64,000 bases of DNA from contig CAKQPF010000009.1 of NCBI GenBank assembly GCA_934256705.1, forward strand, positions 20,060 to 84,059, given 5' to 3'. Of this stretch, positions 51,975 to 60,662 are shown piece after piece (within the stretch, counting starts at the first letter, position 1; each line of letters starts with the position of its first letter). Origin of the DNA: an uncultured Prevotella sp. (lineage in GTDB: Bacteria > Bacteroidota > Bacteroidia > Bacteroidales > Bacteroidaceae). The translations under genes were made by a program, and so were the position numbers. The notes under the pieces were generated by a model. The model saw nothing but the letters and a program-made list of their open reading frames with translations, did not search any database and was not told where the DNA came from.

Positions 51975-54900
51975 TTAAAAATCGACTGTTACACCTAATG
52001 TATATGATTTCGCACGAGGGGTCTGACCAGTATCCACAGAGGCACCATAACTGCCGTAACCTATCTCCGGATCGGCACCGGTATATTTGGTAAGGCAGAA
52101 GAGATTGTTGGCACTCATGTAGAAACGCAAGCCCCGCAAGCCAATGACTTTCTTCACCCACTTCTGGTCGAAGGCGTAAGAGAGCTGCAGATAGTTGAGA
52201 CGCAGAAAGGAACCATCCTCCACGAAGCGGTCGCTTATCAGCGTGTTGTAGTTGGATGCGCTGCCATACATGGCTCTCGGGATTGAGGTAATGTCGCCCT
52301 CTTTGCGCCATCTGTAGTTGACGGCTTGGCTCTGGTTGTCGTTGTTCACCATGGCTTCAGCGTCCAGTCTGTTAAGGTTCAGCACCTTGTTGCCTATACG
52401 GTAGTTGAACTGGGCATTGAGTTTCCAGCTTCCGTAGTTGAAGTTGAAACCGAAACCGCCGGTCAGTTTAGGCAAGGAACTGCCCAGATAGACGATGTCG
52501 AGCTCATTGATGTTACCGTCCTCATTGATGTCTTCGTAGATGGCATCGCCTCCTCTGAACTTGTAGTTCTTTGCATTGGCATTGTTTGAGTAGTTGTACA
52601 TCATGCGTACAGGCTTGTCCTTGTCGTCATATATGATGCTTCCGTCGTTCTTCTGTGCTACAGGAGCAGTCTTGCCGGCAGCGAGGAAAGCCTGCTGTTC
52701 CTCATGTGAAAGGTTGGCAAAGGTGTCATATTGATACTGATATACGCCCTTGAAGCGGAATCCGTAGATAGCTCCGAAAGGATTGTTGACCTGCACTCGC
52801 TGGAGTATCTCGCGGTTTCCATAGGTGAATGTGGAGTTGAGGGTCTCCAGAATCTGCGGATCCATGGTGAGGATTTCATTCTTGTTGTTGCCCAATGTCA
52901 CGTTGAAGTCCATCCATATCTTGTCTGCGAATCTCAGGAGTCTGTTGGTATTGATGTTCAATTCCCAACCGGTGTTGCGCATGGAGCCTACATTCTTGTA
53001 AGCCAAAGTGTAGTAACCGGTGTTGGAAGGGATGCGAACATTTGACATAAGCATATCGCGTGTGGTCTCGGTGTACCAGTCTATGGTGGCAGTCAGCTTG
53101 TCCTGCCAGAAGCCGAAGTCCATACCTACATTGTATGATTCCTTCTTTTCCCATCTCAGGTCGGTGAGTTTCACGTTGACAGGGCGCATGGTGGAGACGT
53201 CGAGATAGCGGTCGCTGGTGGCATATTTGCTGACGTAGAGATAGTCAGTGGAAGGCTGGTTGCCCACGATACCCCAGCTCGGACGGATACTGAGCATGGA
53301 AAGCCAGTTCTCAGTGGCTTTCATCCAAGGCTCGTCTATCACGTTCCAGCGCAATGAAACGGCAGGGAAATATCCCCAACGGCGGTCTGGACCGAACTTG
53401 GTAGTGCCGTCAGCACGCACGGAGAAGTCGAACATATATCGGCTCTTGTAGGCATAGTGGGTGGAGAAAGTGTAGAACATGGAGCGCCACTGCGTGAAAC
53501 TGGAACTCAAGCCGGAGATGATTCCGCCGGCACTTGGACTGTAAATGCCGCCAGAAGGCAGTCCGCTTCCGTCTGTGCCTTGACCGTTTGAACTGCCCGA
53601 AGTTAGTTCAAAGCGTGCCAAAGCCATGAGGGAATGGTCCTTGTTCTTGAATGCCGGGATGAATGTCAGGGTCTGTTTGGTGTTGAATGCCACGCTCTTG
53701 TTGCTGATGGAATTCGAGAGATTGACGCCGCTGGACCAAGGGACAGTGACCAGTTCGCTCGGATAGAACTTGTCAATATACTCATTGAAGATGTTCATAT
53801 ACACGCGTCCTTGCCAGTTGAGCTGCGTATGATCCTCGTCCATACCCATCAGACGATAGTTCAATTCAAACTCAGGAGTGATGTCATAAGTCCTGTCATC
53901 GAACTTTGCAAGATTGGCACTTGCCACAGGATTCACGTATCTCTTCTGGTCATCATTGAACACTGAGGATGCAGACTGGAGCATGGTGTAGTAACGATTG
54001 GTGTTGACACCTGTCACAGCGTCCTGCTCATAGATGCTCATGTTAGGCATCTTCTTGTAAGCCAGTGCCAGAAGGTCATCGTAATTCTTCTGGTTTTTGG
54101 TGTAGGTCAACGCGAAGTTGGTGGAAATCTTGATACGGTCGCTGACGTAATAGTCGAGAGCCACGCGGGTGGCAAAGCGGTCCAGCTGCTGCTTGATGAC
54201 AGAGCCGGTCTCATGGTCATAGCCTCCGGCGATGCGGAAAGTGGCCTTTTCGCCGCCGCCTGTCACTGAGAGATAATGGTTCTGGCGCAGTCCAAACTGT
54301 GTGACAGCGTCAATCCAGTCGGTATTGTTGTTGTATTGCTCGTATTCAGAGTAGGTAGGGTCGTAGTTCAACTCAGGGATATTGGATGCCTTGTCGCTCT
54401 GTTCCGGGTTGAAATAGCTTTCCTTCAGCAGCATGGTATAGTCGTCACCATTGAGCAGTTTGTAGCCTTTTGGCTGGTAAGTGCCTGTAAGACGTAGTGA
54501 ATACGTGAGCTGAGGCTTGCCTCTGGAGCCGCGCTTGGTGGTGATTTCGATAACGCCGTTGGCACCCTGCGAACCATATATGGCTGTGGCGGCGGCATCC
54601 TTGAGCACAGTGATGCTGGAGATGTCCTCCGGATTGATGTTCAGCAGTTGTGAGAACTGCTCGTCATTGGCATTCTTTATGTCGAAATTGCTCATATCGA
54701 CATTCCATGTATTGCCGTTGACCACGATGAGAGGGTTGCTGCTTGTCAGCGAACTTACAGACGAAGAACCGCGGAGTCGCATGCTTGTTCCGGCTCCCAG
54801 ATTACCGGAAACCGAAACGATGTCGAGACCGGAGATACGTCCCTGGAGGGCTTCATCGATGGTATTGAGTCCCAATCCTTCAAATTCTTTAGCAGAAATG

Positions 54901-55304
54901 GTCTGTGTGGCGTAAGAGACCTCACGTTCCGGAATGGCAAGTCCGCCACCGTTCACTCGGCGTTTGGCAGTGACAGTCACCTCGTCGATTTGGGTGTCAG
55001 ACACCAGTTTGACGTCATATTCCGTCTTGTTTATCGCCAAAGAGACCGCCTTGTAGCCTACATAGCTGAAGCGTATCTTGTTCTTCGGGTTACGTATCTT
55101 CATGGAGAAGTTGCCGTTGATGTCCGTAATGGTGGATTCCACGATACGTCCGTTGGCATCAATCTCGCAGACGGATGCTCCGATGATGGCGCCAAGTTCA
55201 TCATTCACCACACCATGCACGGCGGTGATGTCCTGTGCAGACACTCGCAATGCTGAAAGGCAAAGCAGTGCCAATATTGCAATTCTGTAATATATCTTGT
55301 TCAT
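51975..55304 (-). CDS. SusC/RagA-like TonB-dependent outer-membrane transporter (pair 1)
   Basis: A 1109-residue importer with signal peptide (1-23, ending VSA), carboxypeptidase-like regulatory domain (TAVHGVVNDELGAIIGASV), TonB-box-like IDEVTVTAKR, plug with LQGRISGLDIVSVSG, LIVVNGNTWNVDM and ITVLKDAAATAIYGSQGANGVIEITTKRG, then the barrel ending LGVTVDF with terminal Phe. All SusC hallmarks are present. It starts three bases after the first FAS1 gene, so the two are tightly coupled. Confidence 0.96.
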   Translation of the reverse strand: MNKIYYRIAILALLCLSALRVSAQDITAVHGVVNDELGAIIGASVCEIDANGRIVESTITDINGNFSMKIRNPKNKIRFSYVGYKAVSLAINKTEYDVKLVSDTQIDEVTVTAKRRVNGGGLAIPEREVSYATQTISAKEFEGLGLNTIDEALQGRISGLDIVSVSGNLGAGTSMRLRGSSSVSSLTSSNPLIVVNGNTWNVDMSNFDIKNANDEQFSQLLNINPEDISSITVLKDAAATAIYGSQGANGVIEITTKRGSRGKPQLTYSLRLTGTYQPKGYKLLNGDDYTMLLKESYFNPEQSDKASNIPELNYDPTYSEYEQYNNNTDWIDAVTQFGLRQNHYLSVTGGGEKATFRIAGGYDHETGSVIKQQLDRFATRVALDYYVSDRIKISTNFALTYTKNQKNYDDLLALAYKKMPNMSIYEQDAVTGVNTNRYYTMLQSASSVFNDDQKRYVNPVASANLAKFDDRTYDITPEFELNYRLMGMDEDHTQLNWQGRVYMNIFNEYIDKFYPSELVTVPWSSGVNLSNSISNKSVAFNTKQTLTFIPAFKNKDHSLMALARFELTSGSSNGQGTDGSGLPSGGIYSPSAGGIISGLSSSFTQWRSMFYTFSTHYAYKSRYMFDFSVRADGTTKFGPDRRWGYFPAVSLRWNVIDEPWMKATENWLSMLSIRPSWGIVGNQPSTDYLYVSKYATSDRYLDVSTMRPVNVKLTDLRWEKKESYNVGMDFGFWQDKLTATIDWYTETTRDMLMSNVRIPSNTGYYTLAYKNVGSMRNTGWELNINTNRLLRFADKIWMDFNVTLGNNKNEILTMDPQILETLNSTFTYGNREILQRVQVNNPFGAIYGFRFKGVYQYQYDTFANLSHEEQQAFLAAGKTAPVAQKNDGSIIYDDKDKPVRMMYNYSNNANAKNYKFRGGDAIYEDINEDGNINELDIVYLGSSLPKLTGGFGFNFNYGSWKLNAQFNYRIGNKVLNLNRLDAEAMVNNDNQSQAVNYRWRKEGDITSIPRAMYGSASNYNTLISDRFVEDGSFLRLNYLQLSYAFDQKWVKKVIGLRGLRFYMSANNLFCLTKYTGADPEIGYGSYGASVDTGQTPRAKSYTLGVTVDF

Positions 55305-55307
55305 AAT

Positions 55308-57947
55308 TTATCTCCTTCTGGCTTTACTGTTCGAAGTGGACAGTCCTACAGCCTCTCTCCAGCTGTTCATCTGTTCCGCCTGATTATAGATCAGGGTACC
55401 GTCAATCTGGTGAACCACCACGTCAGATGCGTTGTATATGAGGTCCATGTCGGTGTCTTTGTTTTTTATCCAGTACTCACGTCCCTGTATGTTGTAGAGT
55501 CCGGAGGTCTTGGTCACGGAGTGACGCTTTCCTGTCTGGTCGGTTATTTCCAGGCTGTTGTTGTCGGAAGTCACCGTGACACTGTAGAAACGCTTGTTTG
55601 CCGGATTGTTGGTGAAGGTCTCATATTTCACGTTGTTGTTGTCCGAACCGCCTATGATGACCGAATTATCCTGGATATGATACTTCAGGAAATTGATGAT
55701 TCGGGCGGACAAAGCCTGCTTTGCGGTCTTGAAATTGTTGTTGTTGCCTCCGAAATCATTGACAGTGAGGTTTTCTATGTCAGTCCAGTAAGGCAGATAG
55801 CCATCTTCATGAAGTTTTTCGATAGCCTCATTGGTAGGGATATACATTGTATAATTATAGGCATCGAATAAGGATATGTTCATGTCAGCGCAGGTATTGG
55901 AACCGCTTTTGGCAATCATGAGCGCGTCCTTTGTAGATACCGAACCGGAGCCGGCTATCAATTCATAGAATCTGGAGAACTCAGGATGAGCCTTCAGTAT
56001 AGCGTAAGCCGACTTCTGGCTTGTCATCGGCATGGCTTCATTGAGGATATATGACTTTCCGTTGCCGTCCTTGCTCTTGTCGGTGATGCTTTCTATCTTC
56101 AAGGCATTGCCCTGTTCCACCTGCAGACCGCCGGCTACTGTCATGCTTCCAGCCTTTCCGGCGTTGGCAATCTTGAGGTAACCACCGCTCTTTGTCTTGT
56201 AGAACACTTTGCCATCCTCTACATTTCCCACCACAATGAGATTGTTTATCATATCGACCAGTCGGTTCTGCACCTGTGAATCCGTAGCATCCGTGAGGCT
56301 TTCACCGATGGAATGGTTGGCAAGGTCGTACTTGTATCTGTGTGCCTTCACCGTCTTTGAGTCATTGTCAAAGTAGAATTGATAGAGCACCTGTGTGGTA
56401 TTGCCATACGAACATGGATCTACATACTCCAGCATCGCCGTATTGGTAGGGATGAAGAAGCTGTAGTAGGAATCCATTGAGTTGAGATAAGGCTCGAATG
56501 AATTGTTAGGAATGCTTGATATGCCCCAATAGATCACGTTCATGGTCTTCTCGTTGACCAGAGCCGGGAATGATACTGAAGAATAATCAGCAGGAGGGAA
56601 CACCTTGTTGGTGAGATATACCACGCCGTTGCATCCCATGAAGCAGCTGTCCACGTCGGCAGGAGTGATGCCTATTGACACCTTTGTGGTGTTGTCCACG
56701 ATGTTTTCGAACTTGGAAGGCACGGTCTCCGAGAATGAGTTTATCATGCCTATGTTGAGCAGTTTCACCAGTACTTTCACCGGAACATTGTCCCATGAGC
56801 CGTACATATCCTGCAAAACCTTGCCTCCAGCGTTCCACCATGCCTCCAGAGCTTGATTGGAAGGCACGAGCATAGCGCCGCAATCATAATGCAGATCCTT
56901 GTCGGAAGAGCCGGAAGGGAAGTATTGGTTCCAGCCCGGGTCGAAGAGCAGCTTCGCCTCTACGTTGATTCCGTTAGGGTCAGAGCTGACCTCTCCAAGC
57001 TTCTGCTCTCCGTAATAGCCTGTATTTCCCGATGCGGAGAAGTATTTCAAGGTAAATACCGAGTCGCTGTTGTTGTAGAGTCTGTTGTATTCCTTTGTGG
57101 CAGCATCATCATAATAAGGAGCGGAGAATCGGTTGATCATGCGTGCGAAGGTGCTCATGTTGGCGTGATTGTTGATTATCTGCGCCATATTGTCCGACTG
57201 CACCATTACTCCGTCCACCTTATGCAGGTAACCGTTCTTGCAAGTGATGTCGCTTTCGATTACCTTCTTGCCGTTTACCCATGAATCGGACGTGGATTGT
57301 GAAGCGCCGTTTGTCAGGATGCTGAGGTCATTGGAAGTAATCTTGTTGTATTGCATATAAGCCGGCAGGAAGTGGATCATCGGTTTTCCCGTGTTGTCCT
57401 GCAGCAGTACGATGCCCTTGCCGTTGCCTCTGTATTTGTCCCAGTATTCTGTGGCAGGCATATCTGCAGGCATGATGCGTGACACGGAGTCGAGTACGGA
57501 GACAGCAGTCTCTCTTCTCATGCACAGACCTTCCTGTGGCGGATTGCCCTGGAGATTGCTGAGCAGTTCGATGAGGTAAGCGTTATTGATCATTGCACTG
57601 TTGAGCAGTATCTTCTTCTGTCCGGTGGAGAGGTCTTCATATCGTCTTACTCCCCAGTCATTTGATTTGAAGAACTCCTCGAAAGCAGCGTCATCAGCCA
57701 CGAAAAGCGTCTTGCTTCCCGTGCGGTTCAATACTGCTGTCTGTCCCAGGTCGTCGATCAGACGAATGGTGTATTTGTAATTGCCATAGTTCTGGAGCCG
57801 CTCATAGATGGAGTTGCCAAGCCAGGACGGCTGCCCCTCCAATACGTCTTGAGTGCAGGACTGTGTCAGTCCAGCTCCAGTGGACAGGACCAAAGCCATC
57901 AAAGCCGTGATGCCTGTCTTTCTGATTCTCGGTTTCTTGTTTATCAT
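55308..57947 (-). CDS. Multi-FAS1 (fasciclin) domain lipoprotein, first in locus
   Basis: An 879-residue lipoprotein; lipobox LTQSC (Cys31) followed by TQDVLEGQPSW. At least four FAS1-like units can be recognised by their hydrophobic-strand motif: KTLFVADDAAFEEFF, CGAMLVPSNQALEAWW, YYSFFIPTNTAMLEYV and YTMYIPTNEAIEKLHEDG, with companion segments such as VDGVMVQSDNMAQIINNH and VHQIDGTLIYN. The ATG at 57947 (MINKKPRIRK) gives a proper signal peptide; an in-frame ATG at 57980 would add eleven residues. Located three bases before SusC of pair 1. Probably a surface adhesin or ligand-presenting partner; no enzyme motif is seen. Confidence 0.85.
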   Translation of the reverse strand: MINKKPRIRKTGITALMALVLSTGAGLTQSCTQDVLEGQPSWLGNSIYERLQNYGNYKYTIRLIDDLGQTAVLNRTGSKTLFVADDAAFEEFFKSNDWGVRRYEDLSTGQKKILLNSAMINNAYLIELLSNLQGNPPQEGLCMRRETAVSVLDSVSRIMPADMPATEYWDKYRGNGKGIVLLQDNTGKPMIHFLPAYMQYNKITSNDLSILTNGASQSTSDSWVNGKKVIESDITCKNGYLHKVDGVMVQSDNMAQIINNHANMSTFARMINRFSAPYYDDAATKEYNRLYNNSDSVFTLKYFSASGNTGYYGEQKLGEVSSDPNGINVEAKLLFDPGWNQYFPSGSSDKDLHYDCGAMLVPSNQALEAWWNAGGKVLQDMYGSWDNVPVKVLVKLLNIGMINSFSETVPSKFENIVDNTTKVSIGITPADVDSCFMGCNGVVYLTNKVFPPADYSSVSFPALVNEKTMNVIYWGISSIPNNSFEPYLNSMDSYYSFFIPTNTAMLEYVDPCSYGNTTQVLYQFYFDNDSKTVKAHRYKYDLANHSIGESLTDATDSQVQNRLVDMINNLIVVGNVEDGKVFYKTKSGGYLKIANAGKAGSMTVAGGLQVEQGNALKIESITDKSKDGNGKSYILNEAMPMTSQKSAYAILKAHPEFSRFYELIAGSGSVSTKDALMIAKSGSNTCADMNISLFDAYNYTMYIPTNEAIEKLHEDGYLPYWTDIENLTVNDFGGNNNNFKTAKQALSARIINFLKYHIQDNSVIIGGSDNNNVKYETFTNNPANKRFYSVTVTSDNNSLEITDQTGKRHSVTKTSGLYNIQGREYWIKNKDTDMDLIYNASDVVVHQIDGTLIYNQAEQMNSWREAVGLSTSNSKARRR

Positions 57948-58044
57948 AAACGGGTATTTTTTTGTTTTTATTTCAATCATTTCCGGTGGGTTCTATTCCC
58001 TTGATTATTATTTTTCTTTATGTCGGCAGTATGTGATGCCCACC

Positions 58045-60375
58045 TTATTCTATAATAATCTTCGCTGTGGAACTCTCCCGTCCATTATAAGCTTTCAGGA
58101 TATATATGCCGGCAGAGAGATGATGCGGCAGATGATAGTCGCCATCGCGCATGAAACTCTGTGAATAGACCTTGCTGCCGTTGGCAGAATACATCACTAC
58201 CGGTATCTGGTATCTGCCAGCCGCCTTGATGCTGATAGGCAGGTCTTCGCCCGGCTGTGCAGTCGTCTTGCCCAGGACGATGGCAAACTGGGCTGATTCC
58301 TCAGTCTGGTTGACATCATTGATGCCTGTAGCAGGATTCTTGAATGTAGGGTCTGTGAGCCTGTTGGTGTGCATATACCATTTTATCTGTGCCTTTGCGG
58401 GCTGATAGACGTTGTCTCCCATCTTCAGGCGATAATCGAAATGGCGCTTGCGTGTCTCGTCGTTCTCATATATGTAATCGGTGTTTGTCACCACTGCGAT
58501 GACGACATTGTTTGCAGGTTCTTCCTTCAGCGTCATCGCCACGTCGCCTTCGCCCTGCACAGGTTGTGAATAATGTATCTTGCCTCGCTTGGTGCGGTAG
58601 CACAACTGGCATACCATATTGGTGCCGAGAGGCTTGAAATGTATGCTGATGGTATTGCCTTTGGTTCCGTTGACGTGCAGAGGAATCTGGTTGGCACCGC
58701 TCCATCCCGGTGTGGTGCGGTATTCCGGATAGTACCATCCTGCGCTGTCCACCTCATTACATTTATACATATTGGCATACGGAGTGGCTTGCCAGCTCTT
58801 CACTGCCTTGGAATATGGGGACCATTCCTGCTTTATGTCCACCAGCCAGTTGTCGTTGAGCAGTTTTCTGCAGGCTGATGACCACATTCCCACGTCGATC
58901 ATGGCCTGTCTGGCGCGGTATTCCGTAATCAGTCGGCGCATCTGTCTGTCGCCCAAAGCGCTGGCCATGCCTTCCAATACCCTTGTCTTGCAATTACGCC
59001 ATATCCACGGAATGCTGCCTTTGCCGAGGATTTCACTTACGAAATGAGGGAAAAGTTCGCCATATTGCACGCCTCCCAGGAGGTTTCGCCATGTGCAGAT
59101 CTGCTGACTGCCGTTATACATGTTGACTCCTTCTGCGCTCGGACCGCCGAAAGTGTCATCGAGCAGCCAGCCAGAGTAGCATTCGATAGGCATGAAAGGT
59201 GCGATCATGTTGCCTGCACTGAGATAACCCATGCTCTCAGGAGCCTTTCCTGTCTTCATCACTTCAGCCTCTGCCTGAAGCCAAGTGTTGCCGGCTTCCT
59301 GATACCAGGCGGACTGTTTGCATCCTTCCAGGTCGGCAAAGATGGCATGTATGCCTTCATGCACGCAGGCATTCTGCTGGAATGTCTGGTCAGTCACGGC
59401 GCTGCTGTAGTATTTGTCGTAGGTGAAAGCCGGGTCGAAGCAGGCGATAGGGTAGTAGCTGATGTTGACCATCGGCCAACTGGAGTTATTATAATAGGTG
59501 GCACTCTGCCATCCGCCCTTGGCTGTAGAGTCTGCCGGGTCGCTGTGGAGTCCGCTTCCATAGACATACACCGTGCTGTAATAGCCGTTGCGTGCACGCT
59601 TGTCCGGTGGCCATCCCATGACATCGCGGAAATAAGCGAAGTCTTCATTCATCTTCTTCAGGATGTTTCTCTTGGCAGTCTCCGTGACATAGGAGCTGGT
59701 CTTGGGTCCCCAGGCGATAGCCCACCAGCCATCTGCCATGTAGCCTTTCTGGTTGTTGTCCTCCGGAAGAAATTTTGTAGGAGCCTGCAGTGATGGATAT
59801 TCGCTGCGGTAGTCATAGTCCAGGGTAGGAGAATATGCGGGCCACTGATAAGCCAGCGAAGGGTCATAGACCACTTTGCCGTAGATGTTCACCTCGCGTA
59901 TGCCGCAGGTCTTGTCGCTCTTCATGTATATTCTGACCTTTTCGGATGTCACGTCGGTCGTGGTGCTTGAGATTCCTCGCTTGGGGATGTTGGTGATTTC
60001 GGTCGCCTTCACCCATTCCGTGCCGTTCCAGTATGAGATGTAGGCTTCGGAAGGCAGGGCTATGTCGCCCGAAGCCGTAGCCCAGAACACCTGGACCGTG
60101 CTCACGTTGACCTTGGTCTCCCATTGCATTTCCACATATTCATATTTCCCATAGGAAGCCTCGCCTTGCTGCGTGGACCAGTAAGGTGCGTTGTTGGTGG
60201 CATTGCCGTCATTGATCAGGCTTACAGGTTTGCCGACAGGCTCCACTGATGCCGTGATCTTCAGGACTTGGTCCGTGATTTCCGGGTCTGCCGCAATGGC
60301 GTTTGATGAAAAGAGAGCCAGACATAGGAATACGAATGTTCGGTTCAGGCAGGTTAAAGAAATGACTTGTTTCAT
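58045..60375 (-). CDS. Secreted HExxH metalloprotease-like protein with N-terminal discoidin-like domain and sorting tail
   Basis: A 776-residue secreted protein opening the FAS1/SusCD locus. Signal peptide 1-29 (ending IAA), an F5/8 type C (discoidin)-like domain (about 40-170) typical of glycan or surface binding, then a zincin-like domain with CVHEGIHAIF (HExxH at 339-343) and YQEAGNTWLQAEAE after it. This zincin differs from the DUF6055-like pair at 30399 and 40075. The C-terminal VVMYSANGSKVYSQS and LSAGIYILKAYNG resemble a type IX secretion tail. A gap of 97 bases separates it from the first FAS1 gene, and a strong promoter lies just upstream. Peptidase function is inferred. Confidence 0.82.
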   Translation of the reverse strand: MKQVISLTCLNRTFVFLCLALFSSNAIAADPEITDQVLKITASVEPVGKPVSLINDGNATNNAPYWSTQQGEASYGKYEYVEMQWETKVNVSTVQVFWATASGDIALPSEAYISYWNGTEWVKATEITNIPKRGISSTTTDVTSEKVRIYMKSDKTCGIREVNIYGKVVYDPSLAYQWPAYSPTLDYDYRSEYPSLQAPTKFLPEDNNQKGYMADGWWAIAWGPKTSSYVTETAKRNILKKMNEDFAYFRDVMGWPPDKRARNGYYSTVYVYGSGLHSDPADSTAKGGWQSATYYNNSSWPMVNISYYPIACFDPAFTYDKYYSSAVTDQTFQQNACVHEGIHAIFADLEGCKQSAWYQEAGNTWLQAEAEVMKTGKAPESMGYLSAGNMIAPFMPIECYSGWLLDDTFGGPSAEGVNMYNGSQQICTWRNLLGGVQYGELFPHFVSEILGKGSIPWIWRNCKTRVLEGMASALGDRQMRRLITEYRARQAMIDVGMWSSACRKLLNDNWLVDIKQEWSPYSKAVKSWQATPYANMYKCNEVDSAGWYYPEYRTTPGWSGANQIPLHVNGTKGNTISIHFKPLGTNMVCQLCYRTKRGKIHYSQPVQGEGDVAMTLKEEPANNVVIAVVTNTDYIYENDETRKRHFDYRLKMGDNVYQPAKAQIKWYMHTNRLTDPTFKNPATGINDVNQTEESAQFAIVLGKTTAQPGEDLPISIKAAGRYQIPVVMYSANGSKVYSQSFMRDGDYHLPHHLSAGIYILKAYNGRESSTAKIIIE

Positions 60376-60402
60376 TATATTCAGGTTTTGTTATTCTTGG
60401 GT

Positions 60403-60435
60403 GCAAAATTATAAAGAAATGTAAAATGATGCAAA
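60403..60435 (-). promoter_or_regulatory. Predicted promoter of the FAS1/SusCD/zincin locus
   Basis: TTTG (60432-60435), 20-base spacer, TAATTTTGC (60403-60411) on the minus strand. The start would fall about 20 bases before the ATG at 60375, giving a very short leader. No other strong promoter was seen in the short gaps down to 41415. Confidence 0.75.
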
Positions 60436-60662
60436 TTAAATGATAGCAATATAGTCCATTAACTAATACATATCTCCAACCGGAAAACGGCATGAACAAA
60501 ATTGTCCAATTTGATGCAAAAATCGTCCAACTATCATATTTTCAGACTATTTTTATATCGTGTAAACGCTTTTTATATTACATTTGCAGTGAATTTCAGA
60601 AAACGTGTTGCAAGGCCTCTACACTTATGCTTTGCATGCCTAATAACTAACATATTAGAATT

